This document shows, in pieces, positions 29,382 through 38,199 of a stretch of DNA of 64,000 bases. Position 1 is the first letter of the stretch. Each line of letters opens with the position of its first letter. The DNA is taken from assembly GCA_965233735.1 (NCBI GenBank), contig OZ247501.1, positions 310,001 through 374,000 of the forward strand, given 5' to 3'. The stretch comes from Cytomitobacter sp965233735. Its GTDB lineage: Bacteria; Pseudomonadota; Alphaproteobacteria; CAJXXZ01; 1604HC. The position numbers were made by a program, and so were the translations under genes. The notes below the pieces were generated by a model that saw nothing but the letters and a program-made list of their open reading frames with translations, was not told the DNA's origin and ran no database searches.

Positions 29382-30026
29382 TTATAGGTGAGCAAAAATA
29401 TCAATATCATGCCATCCAGCGTAATCTAAAATTACTCTATGCTCAAGAAAATTGAAACAAGATATAGCTAAATTATGCCTATCTTCTCTAAGCAACATTT
29501 CATTTAATTTTTCTTGCAATTTATGCAAATATACAACATCAGATGCTGCGTAACTTTTTTGCTCATCTTGCAATTCATCTGCACCCCAATCGGAAGATTG
29601 CTTTTCTTTAGAAAGATCTACTCCTAAAAGCTCTCTGCATAAAACACGAAGTCCATGCCTGTCAGTATAAGTTCTAATCAATTTAGAAGCCAATTTAGTG
29701 CAATATATTGGTCGTGGCATTGCTTGAAAAGTTTTATACAACATAGCCATATCAAATCTTCCAAAATGAAATATCTTTTCTATTTTTTCATCTTTTAAAA
29801 TTCTAACTAAATTTTTTGCTTCTTTTTGACCTTTATCTATCTGAATTAAATGACATATCCCATCATCAAATGTTAATTGAATTAAACATAATCTATCTCT
29901 ATAAAGATGTAATCCAGTAGTTTCTGTATCTATAGCCACAGAATCAGATACCTCTATATCATCAGGCAAATCATTTTTATGAGATATTATTTTATAAGGT
30001 TTTCCAGCGTAATAATTTATTTTCAT
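29382..30026 (-). CDS. rnd: Ribonuclease D-like 3'-5' exonuclease (short alphaproteobacterial form)
   Basis: The 214-residue DEDDy exonuclease has VAIDTETTGL (Exo I, Asp33 and Glu35), HFGRFDMAML (Exo II Asp) and a C-terminal YAASDVVYLHKL (Exo III Tyr and Asp). There are no HRDC domains, as expected for the short alphaproteobacterial form. It probably trims stable RNA 3' ends such as tRNA precursors, which matters here because the tRNA genes do not encode CCA. It follows hslU by a few bases and is likely in the hslV-hslU-rnd operon. Confidence 0.93.
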   Translation of the reverse strand: MKINYYAGKPYKIISHKNDLPDDIEVSDSVAIDTETTGLHLYRDRLCLIQLTFDDGICHLIQIDKGQKEAKNLVRILKDEKIEKIFHFGRFDMAMLYKTFQAMPRPIYCTKLASKLIRTYTDRHGLRVLCRELLGVDLSKEKQSSDWGADELQDEQKSYAASDVVYLHKLQEKLNEMLLREDRHNLAISCFNFLEHRVILDYAGWHDIDIFAHL

Positions 30027-30031
30027 CTTTA

Positions 30032-31312
30032 TTACAATATCATAGGATCAATTTGTTTTATACTCACAATTTTATTCAAAGTGCTTTCTACATACTTTTT
30101 GTCTATAATAAAATCTTGATTTTCAAACTCATCTGCAGAATAATTTAAATCTTCCAAAAGAGATTCTAAAACAGCGTGTAGTCTTCTTGCTCCAATATTT
30201 TCAGATTGCTCATTAATTCTAACTGAAATATCAGCAATAGATTCTATTCCACACTTTGTAAATTTCAAACTCACTTTCTCTATTTTTAACATTGCTTTAT
30301 ATTGCTTAATTAAGTTGTTTTCTGTCAAACTTATTATTTTTACAAACTCATCTTTAGTTAAAGCTTTTAATTTAACTTTCACAGGCAGTCGCCCTTGAAG
30401 CTCAGGTAATAAATCAGATGGTTTAGATAAATGAAATGCACCTGATGTAATAAATAATATGTGATCAGTTTTAACAGTTCCATGTTTTGTAGAAATAGAA
30501 GTTCCTTCAATTAAAGGTAATAAGTCTCTTTGAACACCCTCTCTGCTAATTCCAGCTCCAGTTTTTATAGATTGCTCACATATTTTATCTATTTCATCTA
30601 TAAATACTATTCCACTATCTTCAACTTTTCTTATTGCTGTTTGAATTACTAAATTATTATCTAAAAGCTCTTCTTCCATTGAGTCAATTAAATATTTCAT
30701 AGCAGAACGAACTTTCATTGTTTTTAACTTTGATTTATTGCTAATTTTATTAAACAAATCAGAAAAATTAACCATACTAACTTCATGAGAAGTTTCTATG
30801 TTAACTTCAACATTATCTTTGATAACAACTTTTATTTCTTTTTTATCATATTTTCCAGAACGAAGATTCATAAATATATCTTGATCTTTTAAAGTGTCAT
30901 CTTTTTTCAGCTCTTTAATAATTATTTTTTCAGCTTCTATTTTAGCCTGTTCATGATTATTATTTTTCATTTCTTCTTTGATTTGGGATATAGAAATATC
31001 AAGCAAGTCACGAATAATTTGCTCAACATCTTTTCCTACATAACCTACTTCTGTATATTTAGTAGCTTCTACTTTCAAAAAAGGAGCTTTGACTAATTTT
31101 GCTAATCTTCTAGCTATCTCAGTTTTTCCCACTCCTGTAGGACCAATCATTAAAATATTTTTAGGTATTATCTCATTTTTTAAGGCCCCTTTAATTTTAG
31201 ACCTTCTCCATCTACTTCTTAAAGAAATCGCAACAATTTTTTTTGCATCCTCTTGGCCAATAATATTTTTATTTAAATACTCAACAATTTGTTTTGGTGT
31301 AAAATTACCCAT
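30032..31312 (-). CDS. hslU: ATP-dependent protease ATPase subunit HslU (ClpY)
   Basis: The AAA+ unfoldase partner of HslV is 426 residues. Visible motifs are the N-terminal FTPKQIVEYLNKNIIGQEDA, Walker A GPTGVGKTEIARRLAK (near residue 57), the pore motif KYTEVGYVGKDVEQIIRDLL, Walker B IVFIDEIDKI, sensor SGAFHLSKPSDLLPELQGR and the C-terminal box NIGARRLHAVLE. The I-domain is present but Lys-rich. The ATG lies inside the hslV 3' end (8-bp overlap), so the pair is translationally coupled. Confidence 0.97.
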   Translation of the reverse strand: MGNFTPKQIVEYLNKNIIGQEDAKKIVAISLRSRWRRSKIKGALKNEIIPKNILMIGPTGVGKTEIARRLAKLVKAPFLKVEATKYTEVGYVGKDVEQIIRDLLDISISQIKEEMKNNNHEQAKIEAEKIIIKELKKDDTLKDQDIFMNLRSGKYDKKEIKVVIKDNVEVNIETSHEVSMVNFSDLFNKISNKSKLKTMKVRSAMKYLIDSMEEELLDNNLVIQTAIRKVEDSGIVFIDEIDKICEQSIKTGAGISREGVQRDLLPLIEGTSISTKHGTVKTDHILFITSGAFHLSKPSDLLPELQGRLPVKVKLKALTKDEFVKIISLTENNLIKQYKAMLKIEKVSLKFTKCGIESIADISVRINEQSENIGARRLHAVLESLLEDLNYSADEFENQDFIIDKKYVESTLNKIVSIKQIDPMIL

Positions 31313-31856
31313 TAATTTCTCTCATTTCTTTAATTGTGAAACAGTGATTTGTGTAAACACATATATCTGCAGCTACTTTCAGTGATTTTTCTACTATGTC
31401 TCTTGCAGATAAATCAGTGGAATAAAAAAGAGCTTTAGCAGCTGAAAGCGCATAGTTACCACCAGATCCAATTCCAATAATTCCATCATTAGGCTCAATT
31501 ACATCCCCTTGACCAGAAAGCAAAAAAGATCTTTTTGAATCAGCAACAATCATAAGAGCTTCTAACTTCCTAAAAATCTTATCCCCTCTCCATTCTTTGG
31601 CTAATTCAAAGCATGACCTTTCTAAATTCCAAGAATATTTTTCTAATTTGCATTCTAATCTCTCCATCAAAGCCAAGGAGTCAGCAGTGGATCCAGCAAA
31701 CCCAGCTAAAACACTATCTCCTAAAGATCTTACTTTTTTAGTTTCATGCTTAATAATTGCATTTCCCATAGTCATTTGACCATCACCACCAATAACTGTT
31801 ACACCATTGCGCTTAACTGAAATAATTGTAGTTCCATGAATTTTTTGAGATTCCAT
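31305..31856 (-). CDS. hslV: ATP-dependent protease proteolytic subunit HslV (ClpQ)
   Basis: The 183-residue N-terminal-nucleophile peptidase belongs to the bacterial proteasome-like complex. The catalytic Thr is Thr9, after IHG, once the short propeptide is removed. VIGGDGQMTMGN, the KVRSLG basic stretch, AGFAGSTADSLALMERLE and GIGSGGNYALSAAKAL are all present. It forms the protease chamber that HslU feeds. No strong ribosome site precedes the ATG. It is the first gene of the hslV-hslU-rnd cluster. Confidence 0.97.
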   Translation of the reverse strand: MESQKIHGTTIISVKRNGVTVIGGDGQMTMGNAIIKHETKKVRSLGDSVLAGFAGSTADSLALMERLECKLEKYSWNLERSCFELAKEWRGDKIFRKLEALMIVADSKRSFLLSGQGDVIEPNDGIIGIGSGGNYALSAAKALFYSTDLSARDIVEKSLKVAADICVYTNHCFTIKEMREING

Positions 31857-31945
31857 ATATCTATATGATAAATGAATATTAATAAATAATCAAAAAAAAC
31901 TTATATTTAATAAAAATTTATCTCATATAACATTACAATGACAAC

Positions 31946-32464
31946 ATGAAACAATATTTAACATTACTAACTGTTGCTTTGTGTGCACAATTCAATGCTG
32001 AAAGCATGAATGGATCACAAAATGATACAAATAATTCTTCAACACAAGCAATGAAAGCAAGACTTAATGCTATTAAATACAGCAGTAGCCTGCCAGCAAA
32101 TGGATCAAAAAATGATACAAATAATTCTTCAACACAAGCAACGAAAACAAGCCTTAATGCTATTAAATACAGTAACAGCCTGCCAGTAAAAACTCATAAA
32201 AGAGAAAAATTATCACTTTGTATGCTGAAAACTAAAATAGAAAAAAAAGATTTAATAGAAAAAAAGAAAAAAGATTTAATAGAAAAAACTCTAAATAAAT
32301 TGAATATTTTAGATAAAAAAATCATAATGGAAGAAAAAAGAACAAATCCACACTATGCATATTTAAATCAAATGAAAAGTTATAAAAAAGAAATACATAA
32401 AAATTATTATAAACATATGTTAAATCTTAATTTATTAGAGAAAGAAGTTAATAATACTAATTAA
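31946..32464 (+). CDS. Small exported Lys-rich protein with internal repeat
   Basis: The 172-residue protein has the leader MKQYLTLLTVALCAQFNAES, again with L-C before the probable cleavage site. Two 30-residue direct repeats follow, each with NDTNNSSTQA and LNAIKYS. The C-terminal half is Lys/Glu-rich and helical (KKDLIEKKKKDLIEKTLNKL), with the motif EEKRTNPHYAYLNQMKSYKK. There is no Shine-Dalgarno sequence. The 50 bp before the start are largely shared with the broken paralogue at 32602. It is probably secreted; function is unknown. Confidence 0.7.
   Translation: MKQYLTLLTVALCAQFNAESMNGSQNDTNNSSTQAMKARLNAIKYSSSLPANGSKNDTNNSSTQATKTSLNAIKYSNSLPVKTHKREKLSLCMLKTKIEKKDLIEKKKKDLIEKTLNKLNILDKKIIMEEKRTNPHYAYLNQMKSYKKEIHKNYYKHMLNLNLLEKEVNNTN
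32009..32188 (+). repeat. 90-bp direct repeat inside the exported-protein gene
   Basis: Two adjacent 90-bp units (32009-32098 and 32099-32188) differ at only a few bases and encode 30 residues each, including NDTNNSSTQA and LNAIKYS. It is a recent in-frame duplication. Confidence 0.9.
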
Positions 32465-32601
32465 TACAAATAACTAATATCTATATTCATTAAAATATAC
32501 TTTTAGAAATACAAATTAAAATTATATCTACAAAAAATATATTAATTACATAAAATTTATATTTAATAAAAATTTAGCTCATATCATATTACAATAACAA
32601 C

Positions 32602-32927
32602 ATGAAACAATATTTAACATTACTAGCTGTTGCTCTTTGCATACACCTTAAAGCTACTAATGAGACTAATAATAAATCATCACAAGAAAAAAAAATTCAT
32701 CTTGCCTAATTAGAATAAACCAAGCTAAAAAATCTTTAGAAAAAGAAACTATGGATGCTTTACGATATTTAAATAATAAAATAAAAGAAGAAAAAAGAAA
32801 AAATCCAATCAACTATACATATATAACAGAGTTACAAAATAAAATATATAGAATTGAAAAACATTTTAGCCATAACTGGAAAAATTTTATTGAATTAGAA
32901 AATAAGATTAATGCAAAAACATCATAA
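32602..32927 (+). pseudogene. Paralogue of 31946-32464 with a poly(A) frameshift
   Basis: The leader MKQYLTLLAVALCIHLKATN opens at 32602. After SSQEK the frame meets nine A (32687-32695) and stops soon after. One extra A would join it to a frame reading SSCLIRINQAKKSLEKETMD and EEKRKNPINYTYITELQNK, which aligns with the C-terminal half of the neighbour (EEKRTNPHYAYLNQMK) and ends at a TAA at 32925. The upstream 50 bp are shared with the neighbour. It is a pseudogene unless polymerase slippage restores the frame. Confidence 0.75.
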
Positions 32928-33136
32928 TTAATACTATTAATAATCATAACAAAAAACAAAAAAATCATTTAGATATAGATCTTATGGAGTTCAATCAAAC
33001 TAAATTCATATAGCTATTATTTAAACATACTATATTTAGCATATACATTTTTCAAAATATATAGTAGTAATAAAAAACAATAATAAGCATGTTTTTTTCA
33101 TAAGCTCTATACGTTTTGACTAGAATAATGAAAATA

Positions 33137-33799
33137 TCATTTAATCAGAGTACAATTTTCAGCTTTGTTTGTTCTTATTATATAAGTTAAATTATCTAAA
33201 TTAGACATAAGCATAGGAAGTTTGTTTTCTTTTGCAATAAAAATAGCTGACTTATCATAAGCATCGTATTTAATAGCTTCTTCATAATATAGATTTGTTA
33301 TTAATTTTGCATTTATATTTGAATTTGGATCAGAGTCAAAAACTCCACCAACAACAGATGCCTTACAAACCCATGAACAGGATAACTCTAAACCCCTGAT
33401 TACCATTGCAGTATCTGTGCTTACATTTCCACACCATCCTAATCCACCACATATAATAATTTGTATATCATTTTTTTTCATCATAGATTTTATTTTCAAA
33501 GGGTTATAAGGATTAATTATATCTTCATTGCAAATAGGAGATGTAATATAAGTTTTAATATCTAAATTAGAAATTTTATCAGACAAATCAATAGCATTAA
33601 TCAAAGTACTTAAAATTCCCATTCTATCTTTTAAGAGTCTTTTACTATTGTCAGAATCGCGACCTCTAACAATGTTTCCACCACCAACCATTAATATTAA
33701 TTTGTTTTTTTGATTGTTTTGAATGAATTTCATTAAAGAATCTATATGCTCACTAAAATAGGAACCAGATATTTTAACTAATCCATATCCTTGAAACAT
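33137..33799 (-). CDS. pyrH: Uridylate kinase
   Basis: UMP kinase makes UDP from UMP. The 220-residue protein has VKISGS (phosphate loop Lys), MVGGGNIVRGR, DRMGILSTLINAI (UMP contact), STDTAMVIRGLEL and GVFDSDPN, the hallmarks of the hexameric bacterial enzyme. It is about 15 residues shorter than usual and begins directly at the first strand (MFQGYGLVKISG). Its ATG overlaps the tsf stop as TAATG, so it is the third gene of rpsB-tsf-pyrH. Confidence 0.95.
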   Translation of the reverse strand: MFQGYGLVKISGSYFSEHIDSLMKFIQNNQKNKLILMVGGGNIVRGRDSDNSKRLLKDRMGILSTLINAIDLSDKISNLDIKTYITSPICNEDIINPYNPLKIKSMMKKNDIQIIICGGLGWCGNVSTDTAMVIRGLELSCSWVCKASVVGGVFDSDPNSNINAKLITNLYYEEAIKYDAYDKSAIFIAKENKLPMLMSNLDNLTYIIRTNKAENCTLIK

Positions 33800-34623
33800 T
33801 AAGGAGTTCCAATGATTATTTTCTTAAATTCTAAAATTTTAATAGAAGACTCTTTTGCAAATTGCTCTACAGTTAGCTTTGTATTAAATGCATAAGGTTG
33901 ATTCAATAAAACTCTATCTTTCAAAGCTTTTTGAACTTTTCCTTCAATCATTTTGTTAATAATTTCTTCTGGTTTGTTTTTATCTATTTGAGTCATAGCA
34001 ATTTCTTTTTCTTTATCTAAAGTTTCTTGAGTCAAATTTGAATATTCCATTACTTCAGGATTCATAGCAGCAATATGCATAGCAATAAATTTACCAAATT
34101 CAGCATCTGAGCTAGAAGTTCTTACTAAAACACCAAAAGTTCCTACATTTTTTGCTAATCCTACTGATCCATGCATGTATCCATGAACAAAAGTGTTTTC
34201 TTGAGATTTCAAAGTAAAAACATCGCCTAATTGTACATTTTCTTTAGTTTTATTTCTTAAATTACTAATCATTTGTTCAACTTTAACTCCATTAAAAGCC
34301 TGATTTAATAAGTCTTTAGAGTTTACTATAGAAAGAGAGCACAAATCTCTTGCAACGCTCCAAAAAATTTCATTTCTAGCAACAAAATCTGTTTCACATT
34401 TTAATGATACTAAAGTACCTGCGTTAGAATCTAATTTCATAGCAATCATACCTTGAGAAGAATCTTTGTTCGCTCTTTTAGCTTGAGAAGCTATTCCTTT
34501 TTCTCTCAAAAGATCTATTGCTTTTTCTTCGTTACCATTAACTTCAACCAAAGCATCCTTACATGCTTTGATACCAACTCCAGTTCTTTCTCTTAACGAC
34601 TTAACTTGCTGAGATGTTATCAT
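33799..34623 (-). CDS. tsf: Elongation factor Ts
   Basis: EF-Ts reloads EF-Tu with GTP. The ATG at 34623 is preferred over a TTG at 34629; AGGGA lies upstream. The product is 274 residues. The N-terminal UBA-like segment VKSLRERTGVGIKACKDALVE with EEKAIDLLREKG is diagnostic. ALKCETDFVARNE-like SLKCETDFVARNE and AMHIAAMNPE follow. It overlaps the end of rpsB by 23 bp, an unusually long overlap. The tuf gene is not in this window. Confidence 0.97.
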   Translation of the reverse strand: MITSQQVKSLRERTGVGIKACKDALVEVNGNEEKAIDLLREKGIASQAKRANKDSSQGMIAMKLDSNAGTLVSLKCETDFVARNEIFWSVARDLCSLSIVNSKDLLNQAFNGVKVEQMISNLRNKTKENVQLGDVFTLKSQENTFVHGYMHGSVGLAKNVGTFGVLVRTSSSDAEFGKFIAMHIAAMNPEVMEYSNLTQETLDKEKEIAMTQIDKNKPEEIINKMIEGKVQKALKDRVLLNQPYAFNTKLTVEQFAKESSIKILEFKKIIIGTP

Positions 34624-35452
34624 TTTCAACTTTCCCTTCTTTTTGTTTTTCTCTTTTTTCTTCTTTTTTCTTTATTATTTCTTGCTCATCATGAATTCCA
34701 AGCAAAGCAGCTCTTGCACAAAGAGTAGTAAACAAATCAACTGCCAAAATTGAATCATCATTTCCAGGAACAGGATAATTGATTCCTTTAGGATCTCCAT
34801 CTGTATCTAACAACAAGACAATAGGAATATTCAACTTTTGAGCTTCTTTGATTGCTGTTAATTCATTATAAGATGTAATAACAAGCATATGTGGAACTCC
34901 GCTCATATCTCTTATTCCTTCAAACAACTCAGCATATTTATCTTGCTTTTTTTGAATTTTAATTTGTTCATGCTTTTTATGATCGCTAAAGTATCCATCT
35001 TCTAATTTTTTCTCTAAATCTTTCATGCTTTTAATAGATTTAGACATTGTTTTCCAGTTAGTTAGAAGACCTCCTGGCCATTTTTTTACAACAAAATATT
35101 GACCACATTGTTTTGCAGCTTCTTTTGTAGCACTTTTAGACTGATGTTGAGTTCCAACAAAAAGAACTCTTCCATTTTTAGAAACGCATTTTCTTATAGC
35201 ATTGATAGCTCTTTTCATTAATTGATAAGTTTTTCCTAAATTAATTATATGAATACCATCTTTTTCTTGAAAAATGTAAGAAGACATATTTCTATTTGTT
35301 CTGTTTGTTTTATGTCCAAAATGCAATCCTGCATCTTTTAAATCTTCAAAAGTAAAACTTAATATAGATTCAACATCAATTGTATTTTCTTTTTGATCAC
35401 CTTCTATAGCGTCATTAGTTTCGGTAGTTATATCAGCAGTATCCTGATTCAT
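34601..35452 (-). CDS. rpsB: 30S ribosomal protein S2
   Basis: The 283-residue S2 has a roughly 30-residue acidic N-terminal extension before FTFEDLKDAGLHFGHKTNR. Core motifs RVLFVGTQHQSKSATKEAA, KWPGGLLTNWKTM, GVPHMLVITSYNELTAIKEA and IPIVLLLDTDGDPKGINYPV are intact. The C-terminus is a Lys/Glu-rich tail that runs over the start of tsf. AAGGAGAG precedes the ATG. It heads rpsB-tsf-pyrH and is divergent from greA. Confidence 0.97.
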   Translation of the reverse strand: MNQDTADITTETNDAIEGDQKENTIDVESILSFTFEDLKDAGLHFGHKTNRTNRNMSSYIFQEKDGIHIINLGKTYQLMKRAINAIRKCVSKNGRVLFVGTQHQSKSATKEAAKQCGQYFVVKKWPGGLLTNWKTMSKSIKSMKDLEKKLEDGYFSDHKKHEQIKIQKKQDKYAELFEGIRDMSGVPHMLVITSYNELTAIKEAQKLNIPIVLLLDTDGDPKGINYPVPGNDDSILAVDLFTTLCARAALLGIHDEQEIIKKKEEKREKQKEGKVENDNISAS

Positions 35453-35568
35453 ATTTTCTCTCCTTCTGTTTTTGTGCGACTTGGGATGAATTCAAAGCAA
35501 TTACTTTGATTTCATTGATTTGGTTATAAAACTAAACACATCCCACAGAAAGTATAAGTCACAATCAA

Positions 35569-35596
35569 TGGACATTATCTCATAAAATAGTATAAA
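35569..35596 (+). promoter_or_regulatory. Candidate greA promoter
   Basis: TGGACA (35569-35574) and TATAAA (35591-35596) have a 16-bp spacer and point toward greA, about 40 bp upstream of its start. Confidence 0.45.
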
Positions 35597-35636
35597 ATAA
35601 AACATATAATATAATTAATAATCAAGAGAGGATGAT

Positions 35637-36125
35637 ATGCATAGAATAACTATTCCAATAACACAAAATGGGTTTAATAAAATAATGGAAGAACTAAGCA
35701 ATTTAGAAAAAATTGAAAGACCAAAAGTGATTGAAGCAATAAGGTCAGCACGAGCATTAGGAGATTTGTCAGAAAATGCAGAATATAAAGCGGCAAAAGA
35801 AAAACAAGCTAGTTTAGATTCTAGAATTTCTTATTTAAATAGAAGGGTTCCACTATTACAAGTAATAGAATTTTCCAATAATAACACTGATGTAATTAGG
35901 TTTGGAGCAAAAGTATCTTTATTAGATTTAAACAACGACACTAAAGTTTTATACATTTTAGTTGGAGAGGATGAATCTGACCCAAATGAAGGAAAAATAT
36001 CCATAAGATCTCCTCTTGGAGCAGCCTTGTTAGGGAAGTCAAAATCAGACCTATGTGAAGTCAAAACTCCTGGCGGAACAAAGGAATATGAAATCCAAAA
36101 CATACAATATGAAAAAATCATATAA
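35637..36125 (+). CDS. greA: Transcription elongation factor GreA
   Basis: GreA rescues backtracked RNA polymerase by stimulating transcript cleavage. The 162-residue protein has the N-terminal coiled coil with ARALGDLSENAEYKAAKE (acidic tip Asp and Glu) and the C-terminal FKBP-like domain with ILVGEDESDPNEGKISIRSP and GAALLGK. Length and motifs are standard. GAGAGGA precedes the ATG. It is a single gene divergent from rpsB. Confidence 0.98.
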   Translation: MHRITIPITQNGFNKIMEELSNLEKIERPKVIEAIRSARALGDLSENAEYKAAKEKQASLDSRISYLNRRVPLLQVIEFSNNNTDVIRFGAKVSLLDLNNDTKVLYILVGEDESDPNEGKISIRSPLGAALLGKSKSDLCEVKTPGGTKEYEIQNIQYEKII

Positions 36126-36316
36126 ATTATATAAATAGTTTGTTAAAAAATCCTTAAACTAAAATTTAAATTGATTTGTTAATTTATAGAATTTCACAAA
36201 AAATAGCAATCTTGATTAATTTATACAAACCTATAAATCAATGATTTTGCAAAAGAAAATTATAAACAATAAACATACTTGATTATAACATTTGATTTAT
36301 GTACAATTATTTAGTT

Positions 36317-36389
36317 GCTCCTATCGTCTAGAGGCCTAGGACGCCGCCCTTTCACGGCGGTAACACGGGTTCAAATCCCGTTGGGAGTA
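36317..36389 (+). tRNA. tRNA-Glu (TTC)
   Basis: The cloverleaf has acceptor GCTCCTA/TGGGAGT with a G:U first pair and discriminator A, D arm GTCTAGAGGCCTAGGAC, anticodon stem CCGCC/GGCGG with TTC in the loop, and T arm CGGGTTCAAATCCCG. CCA is not encoded. Confidence 0.95.
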
Positions 36390-36442
36390 CAAAAATTCAC
36401 AAAAAACTTGATTTTTTTATTATTTAGGTTTAAACATTACAC

Positions 36443-37480
36443 ATGTTTAAAAATATACTTGTTTTAACTTATTTTTTTTCTGTATTTTTTCAAAAAACAG
36501 AAGGAGTAGCAAGAGGGCCAAATGACGTGATGGTAGAGATCGTTTTACATTGGACTTCCGAATTTGAAAACAATAAATCAGTTATGGGATTTGATCAATT
36601 TCTTGCGGTTTTAGCGGGCCCCAATGCAGATTTATTAAAATTAGACTCTAGCGATATACCAAAAGGGATCTGTAGTGCGAATATATTCGTAGAAGTATCA
36701 CAAGCTGCTAAATTTAGATTCGAACTTGCAGAAAATAGAATTGCAGCATTAAAAAATGAGCTCAATCAAGCGCATTCTATATTGGGACGTGATATTGTGC
36801 CATATGAAAAAATAACTTATAATGTGAAACTATATAAAGAAAAAATCACAAAAATTGAGATTGATGGTTTTTATATGAAAAACACCAAGAAATTAAAAGA
36901 AACAATAAATTATACAAATGATTACTTAGATTTGGGGAATCACAGATTAATCAGAGATATTGAAATATCAACATATGAAAACATTACAAAAGATAAAGAT
37001 AAAGATAAAACATTTTTGTTTTTTTCCAATCTTTTTGATATTAAAGTTGTAAATATTATCTTTGACAATAAAAGCTATTATCCTCATATGTTTAAATATC
37101 AATACGATGGACAAGATACACTTTATATAGATGATTTATTATTATTACAAAAAGCAAATTTCAAAACCTTAACTCTAAGAGGTTATGAAGTTAGCTCAGT
37201 AAAACCCTTTATTGACTTTACTCTAACAGCTCGATTAAACACACAAAATGCTCAGGATGTCATGTGTGTTTTTATGAATAAAATAAACATCCCTAATGAT
37301 ATAACAAAACACATACTAAGCTTTATATTGCTACATGATGGCATAATAAATGATTATGATCTTCCAAAAATAAATATTGAAATACCACCCCAATCAAAAA
37401 GGAAATTATATAAAAGTAGGCTTTTTTCAATATCACACAGTGTACCTGAAAAAAGATTTACCCAAAAGAGCTTTTCATAG
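36443..37480 (+). CDS. Exported protein of unknown function with an F-box-like C-terminal motif
   Basis: The 345-residue protein starts MFKNILVLTYFFSVFFQKTE, a hydrophobic leader, though without the L-C motif of the other exported proteins. A helical region (about 85-115) and a beta-rich middle follow. Residues 281-300 read INIPNDITKHILSFILLHDG, which resembles the first part of an F-box (LP-D-hILsfL). The resemblance is short and unverified. A decayed paralogue lies at 38200-38990. If secreted into a eukaryotic host, an F-box could engage SCF ubiquitin ligases, but that is speculation. Confidence 0.65.
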   Translation: MFKNILVLTYFFSVFFQKTEGVARGPNDVMVEIVLHWTSEFENNKSVMGFDQFLAVLAGPNADLLKLDSSDIPKGICSANIFVEVSQAAKFRFELAENRIAALKNELNQAHSILGRDIVPYEKITYNVKLYKEKITKIEIDGFYMKNTKKLKETINYTNDYLDLGNHRLIRDIEISTYENITKDKDKDKTFLFFSNLFDIKVVNIIFDNKSYYPHMFKYQYDGQDTLYIDDLLLLQKANFKTLTLRGYEVSSVKPFIDFTLTARLNTQNAQDVMCVFMNKINIPNDITKHILSFILLHDGIINDYDLPKINIEIPPQSKRKLYKSRLFSISHSVPEKRFTQKSFS

Positions 37481-37583
37481 CCTTAAAAAACACTGCACAT
37501 CAATTGGCAATTTTATTTATAATAGATTGAAATCAAACAAATCATTTGAATTAATATTCACAAATAGTTTTTTTATGACAAAA

Positions 37584-38000
37584 TCAATTAGGAATTTTTG
37601 AAGGAAAATAAATTATATTTTCTTGCATATCACATTCTTTTATTTCTTCTTTTTCCATACTAGGAGTAAGCTCAAGTGAAAAATCTTTTGATGGATCAGT
37701 TATATAGGTTAATGCCCCAAATGGAACTAATACTTTATGATACCCTTCTGAAAAACTTAATTCTACAGAAAAATGATGATGAAAAACATTCAAATTCTCA
37801 AAATCATTTTGCAAAACAATAGTCATGTTATCAGGGTATTTTTTCTTCAAATATGCAGGAATCACAACGTCTGGATGCCTTGTTGAAAATGCTATATAAA
37901 AATGTTGATCGCCTTGAAGACCATATTTAAGAACGTCTCTTAACATATCTCTAACCATCATTATTAAATAAGTTTGCAATTTTCTTTTATAATCTTGCAT
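37584..38000 (-). CDS. sspB: ClpXP adaptor SspB (alphaproteobacterial type)
   Basis: SspB delivers ssrA-tagged and other substrates to ClpXP. The 138-residue protein matches the alpha-type family: MVRDMLRDVLKYGLQGDQHF, YIAFSTRHPDVVIP, MTIVLQNDFENL, FSVELSFSEGYHKVLVPFGA and ITDPSKDFSLEL. The C-terminal tail is acidic and ends in IIYFPSKIPN, consistent with a disordered linker plus a short ClpX-binding module. It makes functional sense beside the tmRNA found at 9060-9345. No ClpX or ClpP gene is in this window. Confidence 0.92.
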   Translation of the reverse strand: MQDYKRKLQTYLIMMVRDMLRDVLKYGLQGDQHFYIAFSTRHPDVVIPAYLKKKYPDNMTIVLQNDFENLNVFHHHFSVELSFSEGYHKVLVPFGALTYITDPSKDFSLELTPSMEKEEIKECDMQENIIYFPSKIPN

Positions 38001-38199
38001 TCACATTCCAATCAATAGAACAATTATATAGTCATTTTTATTTTTATGCAATTTATACACACAGTTAATGAAGCTTTAAGCATACATGAAATATATACTA
38101 AAGCCATTAATATCCATTTTTACGTCTATAAATACGGGTTAAAATTCATAAAATTATTAAAAACTTGATTTTTTTATTTCTTAGATTTAAATATTGCAC

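Noticed and set aside
38053..38061. DnaA box TTATACACA as part of a replication origin
   Set aside because: A single match in AT-rich DNA; no cluster of DnaA boxes was found nearby.
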